The notes below the pieces were generated by a model, which worked only from the letters and a program-made list of their open reading frames with translations, made no database searches and had not been told where the DNA came from. Positions 1-6,791 of a stretch of DNA of 8,040 bases are shown here, piece by piece. Made by a program: the position numbers and the translations under genes. This DNA comes from Phycisphaerae bacterium (GTDB lineage: Bacteria; Planctomycetota; Phycisphaerae; SM23-33), in contig DAOVQV010000055.1 of the NCBI GenBank assembly GCA_030628445.1, positions 1-8,040 of the forward strand, written 5' to 3'. The first letter of the stretch is position 1; each line of letters opens with the position of its first letter.

Positions 1-528
1 AAAACCCAAAATGCTGTATGTCTTCGCCCCGCCCTTGGCGGCCCCGGGGCGGCCCTGGTTGATCATCAAAAACAACATCAGCGTGGTAAGCTCCCACCCG
101 ACAAGCAGCACCAGCAGGTTGTCGGCCAGGCCGACGATGCACGCCCCACCGAGCGCCCAGATCAGATAGGCGTAGAATTTCCCCTCCCAATACGTCCCAG
201 CCATCGCCCGGAAGCTGTAGACGCCGACCAAGAACGCAAAGGCGGCAGCGCCGAATACCAACACCATACCCAGTGTGCTCGACCCCAACTCGACGGCAAA
301 CTCGATGTTGTCGGTAAGCTCCACCCACGTCCATGAGTACGTCGGCGCTTGTGGTGACTCTACGATCTGCACCCCGCCGTGGATAACCAGGAACACAGCC
401 ACCAGGGCCAGAAGCTTGCAGACGAATGGGGCCCATCTCGACAGTACGTACGCCAGGGCGCCGATTACCAGTGCAGCGGCGATCGGGAAGATCAACGGTT
501 CGGATACGATCTGATAGAGCTTATCCAT
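1..528 (-). CDS. NuoL/HyfB/MrpD-like ion-translocating membrane subunit (5' part only)
   Basis: Partial gene: the ATG at 528-526 opens a frame of 176 codons that stays open to the left edge, so the C-terminal part lies outside the window. The product is very hydrophobic, with likely membrane segments near residues 11-30, 37-54, 84-106 and 117-156. The segment around 135-150 contains AD-NLLVLLVGWELTTL. The Glu in GWE (residue 146) matches the conserved TM5 glutamate of NuoL/MrpD-type antiporter-like subunits, which takes part in proton movement. A Lys-containing stretch (AAKGGAKTYSILGF) follows, as in this family. The gene starts 5 nt after the large-subunit stop, so it is cotranscribed and translationally close. 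In group 4 hydrogenases and complex I this subunit couples electron transfer to H+ or Na+ export. The exact subclass (HyfB, MrpD, NuoL or NuoM) cannot be decided from the N-terminus. Confidence 0.85.
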   Translation of the reverse strand, partial: MDKLYQIVSEPLIFPIAAALVIGALAYVLSRWAPFVCKLLALVAVFLVIHGGVQIVESPQAPTYSWTWVELTDNIEFAVELGSSTLGMVLVFGAAAFAFLVGVYSFRAMAGTYWEGKFYAYLIWALGGACIVGLADNLLVLLVGWELTTLMLFLMINQGRPGAAKGGAKTYSILGF

Positions 529-533
529 AGGGC

Positions 534-1718
534 TTACCATTGCTTCAAGAGGCGCTGGGTCTTCTGTTGTGACAGCTTGACGAGTTCGGCGAAGTTATAC
601 ATAGGTTTCCGGCTCTGGGCGTCCACTGCTACACACATCCGCTCCGTGCAGGAGTAGCACGGGTCCACACTAGCCAGCGTAATCGCAACGTCCGGGATCT
701 GCAGGCCGATGCAGGACGCCTTAAATGTCGGGACGTTATTGAAGCTGGGCGCTCGGATCTTGTGCCGCACCGGGCGGTTGGAACCGTCTGATCGGACGTA
801 GTGGAACGTCTCGCCGCGCGGGGCTTCTACGCGGCCGATGCCCTCGCCAGGCGGAATGGCCTCGACCTTGGCGTCGATCTCGCCGCCGGGAATGTCCTTG
901 ACGCACTGCTTGATGATCTTGATGGCCTCGAAGCACTCCAGCAGGCGAACCACCGCCTTACCGAAGACGTCGCCGCCCGGGGCGGTTATTACCTCCCAAT
1001 CGACCCGGTCGTAAGCTGCATACGGATCGTCACGGCGGACGTCAATCGGTATTCCGCTGCCGCGAACCGTCGGGCCCAGCGCGCCGTAGCTCTTAGCATC
1101 TTCCGGCGTAAGGACGCCGACGTTCTTGAGCCGCGCGTGAAGGACAGGATCATCCAACACTGCCTTGGTCAGCATCTCCAAAGGCTCTTGCTGTTCTGTG
1201 ACGGCCTGGTCTATTGCTTTCAGTTGCTCATTGGTCATGTCGCGTCGGACGCCGCCGATCTTGCAGTTGGCGTAGCTGACCCTGCTGCCGGTGGCGATCT
1301 CCAATGCATCCGTGCACGGTTCGCGATACTTCCATGCCCACATGAAGACGGTGTTATATCCCAGGAAGTGCCCGGCCAGGCCTACCCAAAGCATGTGCGA
1401 CTGGATACGCTCAAGTTCGTTAACGATAGTTCGCAGGTACAAGGCCCGCTCGGGGACCTGGACGTGGGCGATTTCCTCGACCGCCTGGACGTAGGCCAGC
1501 GGATGAGACGCCGAGCAGATTCCGCAGACCCGTTCGACCACGAACGGAACCTGATCGAACGTCTTGGACTCATCCAGCTTCTCTATACCGCGGTGGTTGT
1601 AGGATATCCGCACGTCCATATCGACGACGGTCTCGCCCTCGACGTATAACTGGTAGAACTCCGCCTCCTCTTGCAGCGGGTGGAACGGGCCGATATTCAC
1701 GACGGTTCTGTGACTCAT
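534..1718 (-). CDS. hycE: Group 4 [NiFe] hydrogenase large (catalytic) subunit, HycE/EchE/NuoD-like
   Basis: The 394-residue product is the catalytic subunit that interconverts H+ and H2. Both NiFe motifs are intact: L1 is RVCGICSASH (Cys65 and Cys68) and L2 is DPCYSCTER (Cys354 and Cys357). All four metal ligands are therefore present, and this is a hydrogenase rather than the NuoD of complex I, which lacks them. The N-terminus (GPFHP..., then SYNHRGIEKL with Glu46) is typical of the NuoD/HycE family. It lacks the NuoC-like N-terminal domain that is fused in E. coli HycE; that domain is the separate upstream gene. After Arg360 comes a 34-residue tail beginning with Met. This resembles the E. 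coli HycE tail, which is removed after an Arg in the same motif, so proteolytic maturation is likely. The start ATG overlaps the previous stop as ATGA (1715-1718). No hyp maturation genes are visible in the window. Confidence 0.95.
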   Translation of the reverse strand: MSHRTVVNIGPFHPLQEEAEFYQLYVEGETVVDMDVRISYNHRGIEKLDESKTFDQVPFVVERVCGICSASHPLAYVQAVEEIAHVQVPERALYLRTIVNELERIQSHMLWVGLAGHFLGYNTVFMWAWKYREPCTDALEIATGSRVSYANCKIGGVRRDMTNEQLKAIDQAVTEQQEPLEMLTKAVLDDPVLHARLKNVGVLTPEDAKSYGALGPTVRGSGIPIDVRRDDPYAAYDRVDWEVITAPGGDVFGKAVVRLLECFEAIKIIKQCVKDIPGGEIDAKVEAIPPGEGIGRVEAPRGETFHYVRSDGSNRPVRHKIRAPSFNNVPTFKASCIGLQIPDVAITLASVDPCYSCTERMCVAVDAQSRKPMYNFAELVKLSQQKTQRLLKQW

Positions 1719-2254
1719 TTGCCTTCCCTCCCGTCAGTGGCGACGTCCGGCGAGCTCTGCGTCGGTGGCAGGGGCGGTCGGTCTTCGACCTGGTCAAAGT
1801 CCTTCCGCAGCGGATACACACCCTCAGGCCAGGAGTCGTCCAGGATTAACCTCCGCATGTCGGGATGACTGCGGAAGTTCGCTCCAAGCAGGTCGTGCAT
1901 CTCTCGTTCGATCCAGTTTCCCGCGAACACGACGTCGGCGATTGAATCGACCTCAAGCTCCGGCCGCCGTGCCAGAACCTTCAGCGTGACGACCGCACCG
2001 GCCGGCTCGAAGGCCCAATGGTACAGCACGTCGATCCCGTCGCGGACCTCGATACCCGTCGCCGTCGCCAGGCGCGAACCTTGCATCGCCATCATCTTTT
2101 TGGCGACCTCGACAGTCCTTCTCGGGTCGATCCGCACGATACCCCGGCGGGCCTCGCACTGGTGGACCTCAAGGACGGCGTCACCCAGCTGCTTAAACAC
2201 TTCACCGACAAATCCCTCCAGCGGGATCTCGGTTTCGGTTTGTACGACAGTCAT
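1715..2254 (-). CDS. NuoC-like 30 kDa subunit of the hydrogenase (equivalent to the HycE N-terminal domain)
   Basis: The 179-residue product belongs to the complex I 30 kDa (NuoC/NdhJ/EchD) family. The signature lies at residues 114-153: WIEREMHDLLG, then FRSHPDMRR, then YPLRKDF, which is close to the family pattern of ERE-DL-G-F-HPD-RR...PLRKD. It has no cofactor motifs; in this family the protein is structural and docks the large subunit in the peripheral arm. The C-terminal tail (about 154-179, rich in Pro, Asp and Ser) looks unstructured. The ATG at 2254 follows a GTGGAG ribosome-binding site at 2263-2268, and the gene begins 18 nt after the small-subunit stop. It overlaps the large-subunit gene by 4 nt, which suggests translational coupling of the two partners. 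Separate NuoC-like and NuoD-like genes resemble Ech and Mbh layouts more than E. coli HycE, which is a fusion. Confidence 0.92.
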   Translation of the reverse strand: MTVVQTETEIPLEGFVGEVFKQLGDAVLEVHQCEARRGIVRIDPRRTVEVAKKMMAMQGSRLATATGIEVRDGIDVLYHWAFEPAGAVVTLKVLARRPELEVDSIADVVFAGNWIEREMHDLLGANFRSHPDMRRLILDDSWPEGVYPLRKDFDQVEDRPPLPPTQSSPDVATDGREGK

Positions 2255-2262
2255 CGCCGATT

Positions 2263-2268
2263 CTCCAC
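2263..2268 (-). promoter_or_regulatory. Ribosome-binding site of the NuoC-like gene
   Basis: GTGGAG on the minus strand lies 8 nt before the ATG at 2254. It lies in the 18-nt gap after the small-subunit stop and supports that start. Confidence 0.6.
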
Positions 2269-2272
2269 AAAG

Positions 2273-2713
2273 CTACAGCGTTTTGAGCAACTCCATACCC
2301 TTGACGGCTGCGTCGATCATCGATTCCGGTTTGGGAGGACATCCTGGCACATAGATGATGATGGCGTTGGGGTCGACGGCCTTGATGGCCTCGTCAACGG
2401 GCAGGCCCATGTGATAGGCCTCGGTGAAGATCCCCTGTGCATTGGCGCAGGCCCCGATAGCGAGAACCACGCAAGGCTTGGCGGTTTGCATGTACACTTC
2501 CTGCAGTCGCGGCATGGCCTGTCGCGTACAGACCCCCGTCACCGCCAGGACATCAGCATGGCGGGGCGAACCGACAAGGATCATCCCGAACCGCTCGATG
2601 TCGTACCGGGGCGTCAGCAGCTCCAAGACCTCGATGTCGCAGTTGTTGCAGGCCCCAGCGTTCACGTGGTAGACCCACAGCGACTTCCGCAATGCCCACA
2701 TCTTTAAAGCCAT
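2273..2713 (-). CDS. hycG: Group 4 [NiFe] hydrogenase small subunit, HycG/EchC/NuoB-like
   Basis: The 146-residue product is the electron-transfer small subunit that holds the proximal [4Fe-4S] cluster next to the NiFe site. The likely ligands are in GACNNCDIEVL (Cys22 and Cys25), IGACA (Cys89) and the family-typical PGCPPKPE (Cys125). Cys62 (GVCTRQ) and Cys81 are additional. The length fits the compact Ech/Mbh-type small subunit, which lacks the extra C-terminal clusters of uptake hydrogenases and has no Tat signal. The ATG at 2713 is preferred because AAGGGG lies 5 nt upstream (2719-2724); a second in-frame ATG four codons later is less well placed. The gene overlaps the end of the HycD-like gene by 10 nt. 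It works with the large subunit and sits on the membrane arm next to the HycD-like protein. Confidence 0.95.
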   Translation of the reverse strand: MALKMWALRKSLWVYHVNAGACNNCDIEVLELLTPRYDIERFGMILVGSPRHADVLAVTGVCTRQAMPRLQEVYMQTAKPCVVLAIGACANAQGIFTEAYHMGLPVDEAIKAVDPNAIIIYVPGCPPKPESMIDAAVKGMELLKTL

Positions 2714-3651
2714 GGCAGCCCCTTCGCAATGCCGACTAACGCCAGCACCAGCGCCAAAACCGCCACCGGCGTAAGACCAAACCAGAAGAACTTCAGTGTC
2801 TGATCAATCCGCAGCCGCGGGTTGGTGTTTCGAATTAGCGTCACCAGCGCTACAAGAACAAAGTACTTACCGGCAAAAGTCAAATACCCCCACCATGCGC
2901 CGGTGTACAGCCCGCCCCAGAAAACAATGATCAGCAACAGCGGCATCAGTGCCAGCAGCATCGCCCTGCTCATCAGGAACATGGCAAGCGACGGGCCGGA
3001 GTATTCAACGTAGACTCCGGACATGATCTCGCACTCGGCCTCGGCAAGGTCGAAGGGGACTTGGCCGAGCTTGGCCTGCATGCAGAGAATTGCGACGATA
3101 ATCGCTAATGCTCCGGAGATACTCAGCAGCACCGACCCACCGGCGGCCTGCGCTTCGATGATCCCGCCCAGCTTAAACGACCAGCCTGTCTGCGCCACGG
3201 CCACCAGAAGCGCCAGCACCATCGGCAGCTCATACGAAAGCAGCAGTTTCATCTCCCTGCTGGCGCCGATCGCCGCGTGAGGGTTCCCGCTGGCCGCCGC
3301 TCCGAGCATAGTCATAAGCGCCGGTAAGATCAGCAGATAAATCACGACAATCAAATCACCCACAAACGCCTGGGACGGTATTGCAATCGCATGCCACAGT
3401 ATCGCCGCCGTCACGCCCGACCCCGCCAGCGCTATCATCGGCGCCAGTAAGAATCCGGTGCCCTGGGCCGTGACGGGAACCAGGTTCTCCTTGCCCATCA
3501 ACTTCAGGACGTCGACGAACGTCTGATACCACGGCGGGCCGACACGCCACTGCACCATGGCCGTGACCTTCCGGTCAACCCACCGCAGGACCAGGCCCAA
3601 CACCAGCGTTCCGGTCGCGGCGAGAATAAAGGTAAGGACGATCGAGCCCAT
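2704..3651 (-). CDS. hycD: Membrane anchor subunit, HycD/EchB/NuoH-like
   Basis: The 315-residue, strongly hydrophobic product is the NuoH-family protein that anchors the hydrogenase arm and links redox chemistry to ion movement. Likely membrane segments lie near residues 2-22, 66-90, 98-120, 139-155, 173-192, 222-247, 260-275 and 290-309. Family motifs are visible in the cytoplasmic loops: VDRKVTAMVQWRVGPP (25-40), then FVDVLKLMGKE (45-55), GASREMKLLLSYELPM (129-144), and VPFDLAEAECEIMSGVYVEY (198-217) with its conserved acidic residues. The frame is open further upstream, but the ATG at 3651 is chosen because AAGGTGA is 4 nt before it and the family begins with a membrane helix here. The 5' extension would also overlap the previous gene heavily. 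The stop of the HycB-like gene lies within the ribosome-binding site. Confidence 0.94.
   Translation of the reverse strand: MGSIVLTFILAATGTLVLGLVLRWVDRKVTAMVQWRVGPPWYQTFVDVLKLMGKENLVPVTAQGTGFLLAPMIALAGSGVTAAILWHAIAIPSQAFVGDLIVVIYLLILPALMTMLGAAASGNPHAAIGASREMKLLLSYELPMVLALLVAVAQTGWSFKLGGIIEAQAAGGSVLLSISGALAIIVAILCMQAKLGQVPFDLAEAECEIMSGVYVEYSGPSLAMFLMSRAMLLALMPLLLIIVFWGGLYTGAWWGYLTFAGKYFVLVALVTLIRNTNPRLRIDQTLKFFWFGLTPVAVLALVLALVGIAKGLPWL
2719..2724 (-). promoter_or_regulatory. Ribosome-binding site of the small-subunit gene
   Basis: AAGGGG on the minus strand is 5 nt before the ATG at 2713 and lies inside the end of the HycD-like gene. It decides between ATG 2713 and the in-frame ATG at 2701. 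Confidence 0.55.
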
Positions 3652-3655
3652 AGAC

Positions 3656-3662
3656 TCACCTT
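3656..3662 (-). promoter_or_regulatory. Ribosome-binding site of the HycD-like gene
   Basis: AAGGTGA on the minus strand is 4 nt before the ATG at 3651 and contains the TGA stop of the upstream HycB-like gene. It decides the start against the longer open frame reaching 3753. Confidence 0.6.
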
Positions 3663-4198
3663 CGCTTAAACGGATCTTCTCCCGTGGTTCGCCCACCCAG
3701 TACGCCCACGGCCTCGGCGGACGTATCTCGTTCATCGGCGAATACCAGCGCACCGGTCGGACAGGCGGCTACGCAGCGCGGTACCGCACCGTCATCGCCG
3801 GTGGTTCGATCTTCGCACAGGTCGCACTTGGCGATCTGATGACCACTTATGCGGTCCGTGCTTCTAAACCCGGTCGGTACCCCGGCCGGGGCGGCCGGTA
3901 GGACCCCGAACGGACACGCCTTGGCGCACGACCCGCAGCCGATGCACTGCAACAACAACCGTCGAACCACGCCGTTTTCGTCGCGGACCATCGCCTCGAC
4001 CGGGCACGTCTCAACACACGAGGCGGCCTTGCACTGTCGGCAAATCAGCGGCAGCAGCGCAAAGCCCGACCGAGCAAAGCCCACGACCGGCATGTTGGCG
4101 TGACTGACGTAGCACGCCGCCGCACAGGAACCGCACTCAATGCAACGGTCCAGATTAATCAACACTCGCTTCGTCACTATTTCGGATTCTTGCGGCAT
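3656..4198 (-). CDS. HycB/CooF-like electron-transfer protein with four [4Fe-4S] clusters
   Basis: The 180-residue soluble protein carries 16 cysteines arranged as four cluster motifs: Cys19/22/25/29 (CIECGSCAAAC), Cys53/56/61/65 (CRQCKAASC then CP), Cys85/88/91/95 (CIGCGSCAKACP) and Cys125/128/142/146 (CDLC then CVAACP). This spacing is characteristic of HycB, HydN, CooF and DMSO reductase B-type proteins, which wire a dehydrogenase to a membrane or hydrogenase partner. Its start overlaps the stop of the preceding molybdopterin-like gene (TGATG at 4196-4200). That coupling suggests the two proteins pair, as FdhF and HycB do in formate hydrogenlyase. Between clusters 3 and 4 there is an Ala/Pro-rich stretch (about 98-112) that shares almost identical DNA with the neighbouring gene. 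The Arg/Glu-rich tail after residue 155 has no motif. The family is certain; the exact partner is inferred. Confidence 0.92.
   Translation of the reverse strand: MPQESEIVTKRVLINLDRCIECGSCAAACYVSHANMPVVGFARSGFALLPLICRQCKAASCVETCPVEAMVRDENGVVRRLLLQCIGCGSCAKACPFGVLPAAPAGVPTGFRSTDRISGHQIAKCDLCEDRTTGDDGAVPRCVAACPTGALVFADERDTSAEAVGVLGGRTTGEDPFKRR
3873..3896. repeat. 24-nt repeat, copy in the HycB-like gene
   Basis: The plus-strand GTCGGTACCCCGGCCGG plus a base plus GCGGCC matches positions 4682-4705 at 23 of 24 bases. Read on the minus strand it encodes part of AAPAGVPT, between clusters 3 and 4. Confidence 0.6.
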
Positions 4199-5865
4199 CA
4201 GTCGTTTCCGTTCGCAGGGCTTATCGCAACAGTCGCCGGCGCAGCGACAAGCGTGTCGTTTTCACTGTCAATCTTGCTGGGTATCAACGCCCTGGTCCCC
4301 GAGGCGCCCTCGGGCAGGACGACCGCACCCGGCGCCAGCTCGGGCGTGATATACACGCGCGCTTGGACGCACCTGGCGCCACAGGCTACATTTGCCGCGC
4401 CCAGGTGCTTCAACTTCATCCCCCGGGCGTCCTGCGGCGAGATCCGCAGCGGGGGTACCGGCTGAATTGCCGCTTCCCAGGACCCATGCCCCGTAAGCGT
4501 CCCGCACCCGGCCTGGGCGGCCTGGCGTCCCAACAGCAGCGCCAGGGGCTTCGGTTCGCCCAGCGCCGGATGGGGTTTAGGCGCTTTGAGTTTTAACCGC
4601 TTGAGGGGATCGGCGCCCGCCGAAGCGTCGCCTTTGGCGATCCCAGCCATCCCAGCCAAGGCCGCTATGATCTCCGCCGGCGTCGGTACCCCGGCCGGAG
4701 CGGCCAGGGCGGGCGAGACGAGTATAGACCTCTGGCCTGTCAACAGGTATGTCCCGCCGATTTCCCCGGGTATGGTGGTCGGGAGGATAATCTGGGCCGC
4801 ATCCGTCGTGACGTTTGGTAACCCGGCCGCTGCGGCGAGCATCTTCGCCTCGTCCGCGCTCGACCAGCCCAGCATCCCAAGAACATCGACTGCGAGGACA
4901 ACGCGGACATGCTCACTGGGCGACATCGCCGAGGCCAGGGACACCGTTCCCATCCTCTGGCTCAGCCGAACGGCCGCCAAGGGATTGGCGCCATTGGTCT
5001 GGGGAGCAACACCGCCTCCAAGCTTCTTTGCAATTGCACCGGCCAGGTATCCCACTTCCCGCCACGCCGCCGATCGGCCATATTCAGCCACGATCAGGAC
5101 AGCTAGCTTCCGGCAGCCGCCCAGCGCTGCGCCGGCTGCCTGCGCGGACGATGAATCCTTACTGGTCTGACCACCCGTCAGGTCGATGTCGACGCCCACA
5201 GCGCCCGCAAGCGCCGTCAGAGCCCCCAGCTCGCCCCCCACATCCGTAATCACCAGATGTGTGGCGAACTTAGCGGTCGTGCCCAAAGCCGGGTCGATTA
5301 CAACGATAGGCGTCCTGGACCCGGCCTTGCGGCGGTCGAATACGCCGCGGGCGCAGATCGGATTGGCCGCGAAGACGTCGCCGATCATCAAGAACCCGTC
5401 ACAATCGCCGAGTTCCCGGCCCGAGAGATACTCGGCGCCGCTGGCTTCTGTGCCCAGCAGCAGTTCCCTTTCGGCAGGTTCGACGGCGAAGCACAGCTTC
5501 GCTTCCGGCCAGGCCTGGACCCAGCTTGCCGCTTCGGACAGCTGCTCGCAGGGCAGATTAGGATCCAAAATGAAGGTGATCCCTCCCCGTCCGGCGGCGT
5601 CGAGGATCTCGCGGTACGCTTGGTCCATCTGAAGCTGGCGGACCTGCCCGTCCACTCGCTTTCCCGGCGCCAGTATGCGCCTGCGATGACCCAGCAACTC
5701 GCCCAGAACGCTCCCGCGCGGGCACAACCCGTCACCCTCGCCAAGCGGATACTCGGTTCGCCAGATATCCGGTCCGTTCGGGGCCACTGAAAGCTCACAG
5801 CAGGCCGGGCAAAGCGTGCACCTGGGAAGAACACCTTCTGTCTTTTGTGCTTGAGAAGCGATCAT
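4198..5865 (-). CDS. Short molybdopterin-oxidoreductase-like protein (FdhF/NuoG-like) with N-terminal [4Fe-4S] motif
   Basis: The product has 555 residues counted from the ATG at 5865. Near the N-terminus is Cys16-x2-Cys19-x3-Cys23-x24-Cys48 (RCTLCPACCEL ... GLCPRG), the [4Fe-4S] motif of bis-pterin enzymes such as formate dehydrogenase and of NuoG. Later, GDVFAANP followed by TPIVVIDPALGTTA resembles the pterin-binding fold of that superfamily, and PGEIGGTYLLTGQRS resembles the equivalent NuoG region. The protein is shorter than typical formate dehydrogenases (about 700 residues or more). I see no clear Sec, Cys or Ser metal ligand and no in-frame TGA. It may therefore be a structural or electron-relay subunit like NuoG rather than an active dehydrogenase. 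GAGGT at 5878-5882 precedes the ATG by 12 nt, or an in-frame GTG at 5868 by 9 nt; a GTG at 5886 has no such site. The family is fairly sure, the activity unknown. Confidence 0.75.
   Translation of the reverse strand: MIASQAQKTEGVLPRCTLCPACCELSVAPNGPDIWRTEYPLGEGDGLCPRGSVLGELLGHRRRILAPGKRVDGQVRQLQMDQAYREILDAAGRGGITFILDPNLPCEQLSEAASWVQAWPEAKLCFAVEPAERELLLGTEASGAEYLSGRELGDCDGFLMIGDVFAANPICARGVFDRRKAGSRTPIVVIDPALGTTAKFATHLVITDVGGELGALTALAGAVGVDIDLTGGQTSKDSSSAQAAGAALGGCRKLAVLIVAEYGRSAAWREVGYLAGAIAKKLGGGVAPQTNGANPLAAVRLSQRMGTVSLASAMSPSEHVRVVLAVDVLGMLGWSSADEAKMLAAAAGLPNVTTDAAQIILPTTIPGEIGGTYLLTGQRSILVSPALAAPAGVPTPAEIIAALAGMAGIAKGDASAGADPLKRLKLKAPKPHPALGEPKPLALLLGRQAAQAGCGTLTGHGSWEAAIQPVPPLRISPQDARGMKLKHLGAANVACGARCVQARVYITPELAPGAVVLPEGASGTRALIPSKIDSENDTLVAAPATVAISPANGND
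4682..4705. repeat. 24-nt repeat, copy in the molybdopterin-like gene
   Basis: This is the second copy of the repeat at 3873-3896, with one mismatch (A for G at 4699). It encodes the same AAPAGVPT peptide in the same frame relative to its own gene. Confidence 0.6.
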
Positions 5866-5922
5866 CACTTTTTCGCTACCTCGCACGCGATAGTCAGGCG
5901 GATAGACCCGGCTTTGCGGTCG

Positions 5923-5949
5923 GGCCCGGCCGGGCCGGCGAGATCGCCG
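5923..5949. repeat. Two adjacent GC-rich inverted repeats in the intercistronic gap
   Basis: The 107-nt gap between the HydG-like and the molybdopterin-like genes is the only sizeable gap inside the operon. It contains a perfect 14-nt palindrome, GGCCCGGCCGGGCC (5923-5936). Next to it is a hairpin with a 5-bp stem, CGGCG-AGAT-CGCCG (5936-5949). No T-run follows on the minus strand, so a classical intrinsic terminator is not supported. The structure could stabilise or process the mRNA between the soluble and membrane modules, or it may simply reflect GC-rich sequence. Confidence 0.5.
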
Positions 5950-5972
5950 ATCCGCCCTTCAGATGGACCCGC

Positions 5973-6791
5973 CTAAAAGGGATCCGGGTAGTCCTTGATC
6001 AGCGCGTAGTTTATGTCGGGCCCGTCCTTGCACAGGTAGTACGGGCCGATATTGCACCTACCGCAAAGCCCCATTCCACAGCTCATGCGGCGGTTCATGG
6101 ACAGGTAAATCTGCTCGGGGGTGAAGCCCTCTTCCGTCAGCGTCAGGGTGGCAAATTTCAGCATGATGCTGGGCCCGCAGATGAAGACGCAGCAGTTGGA
6201 CTTGTCAACGTCGAGCCCTTTCAGAATCGTGGTGACCACCCCGGTCTTGCCCGACCAGCCTTTCTGCGGATTGTCGATCGTGCAGTCGAAGTTCACCTTT
6301 TCATGCTTGGCCCAGGCCTCATATTGGTTCCGATACAGCAGCTCTTCGGTGCACCGGGCGCCGTACTTGATGCTCATGCGCTTGATGCTCTTAAGATCCG
6401 CCAGCAGGGCCAGTATCAGCGCCCGCAGCGGCGCCAGGCCCACACCCCCGCCGATCACCAGGACTTCCTTCCCGGTGATCTTGTCCAGCGGATAGCCCTT
6501 ACCGAACGGTCCGCGGATCCCCAGCGTCGCGCCGGGTTGAGACGCATGCAGTTGATTGGTGACGGTTCCGGTCTTAAGAATAGTGATAGCCAGCTTCTCC
6601 GGCTCCAGAGGCGAACTGGACGGTGTGAACGGGGCTTCACCGACTCCGGGCAGTGTCAACTGGACGAACTGGCCGGCCTTGAAGACCAAGGGCTCAGCCG
6701 GTTTGACCAGCAGCGTCCGGATCGTCGGTGTCTCGTCGATCACCTCGGTCAGTTCAACGGGCTGTGGGATGAAGGGGTTCTGTGAGATCAT
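5973..6791 (-). CDS. FAD/NAD(P)-binding [2Fe-2S] protein, sulfhydrogenase gamma/AsrB-like (HydG of sulfhydrogenase, not the radical-SAM maturase)
   Basis: The 272-residue product belongs to the ferredoxin-NADP reductase fold family of HydG, AsrB and PyrK. Domain order: an FAD-binding beta-barrel (about 8-100) with FKAGQFVQL and the flavin-loop EAPFTPSSS (52-60); a GPFGKGYPL turn (94-102); a nucleotide-binding fold starting at VLVIGGGVGLAPLRA (110-124), with CGP at 205-207; and a C-terminal [2Fe-2S] site with Cys238, Cys243, Cys246 and Cys254 (SCGMGLCGRCNIG ... C). In this family the protein exchanges electrons between NAD(P)H and the partner beta subunit. It is cytoplasmic. The ATG at 6791 overlaps the upstream stop as ATGA, matching the expected pairing with the HydB-like protein. 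A longer in-frame start at 6860 would only add residues unlike the family. Preference for NADH or NADPH cannot be read here. Confidence 0.92.
   Translation of the reverse strand: MISQNPFIPQPVELTEVIDETPTIRTLLVKPAEPLVFKAGQFVQLTLPGVGEAPFTPSSSPLEPEKLAITILKTGTVTNQLHASQPGATLGIRGPFGKGYPLDKITGKEVLVIGGGVGLAPLRALILALLADLKSIKRMSIKYGARCTEELLYRNQYEAWAKHEKVNFDCTIDNPQKGWSGKTGVVTTILKGLDVDKSNCCVFICGPSIMLKFATLTLTEEGFTPEQIYLSMNRRMSCGMGLCGRCNIGPYYLCKDGPDINYALIKDYPDPF

Noticed and set aside
275..657. Two short plus-strand open frames near the left edge
   Set aside because: They lie opposite the NuoL-like gene and the end of the large-subunit gene, and have no motif support.
801..1649. A 282-codon open frame on the plus strand opposite the large-subunit gene
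   Set aside because: It is antisense to a gene with intact NiFe motifs, shows no recognisable motif, and is expected from GC-rich codon use on the other strand.
534..3651. Respiratory complex I (Nuo) operon
   Set aside because: The NuoD-like protein keeps all four NiFe cysteines (65, 68, 354, 357), and the gene set includes a HycB-like protein and lacks NuoE/NuoF-type genes in this window, so a hydrogenase fits better.
5923..5949. Intrinsic transcription terminator between the HydG-like and molybdopterin-like genes
   Set aside because: The stems are GC-rich but no run of T follows on the minus strand, and the downstream genes have no separate promoter that I could identify.
5847..6785. A 312-codon open frame on the plus strand opposite the HydG-like gene
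   Set aside because: The minus strand carries clear FAD, NAD(P) and [2Fe-2S] motifs; the plus-strand translation is Arg/Gln-rich without family features.
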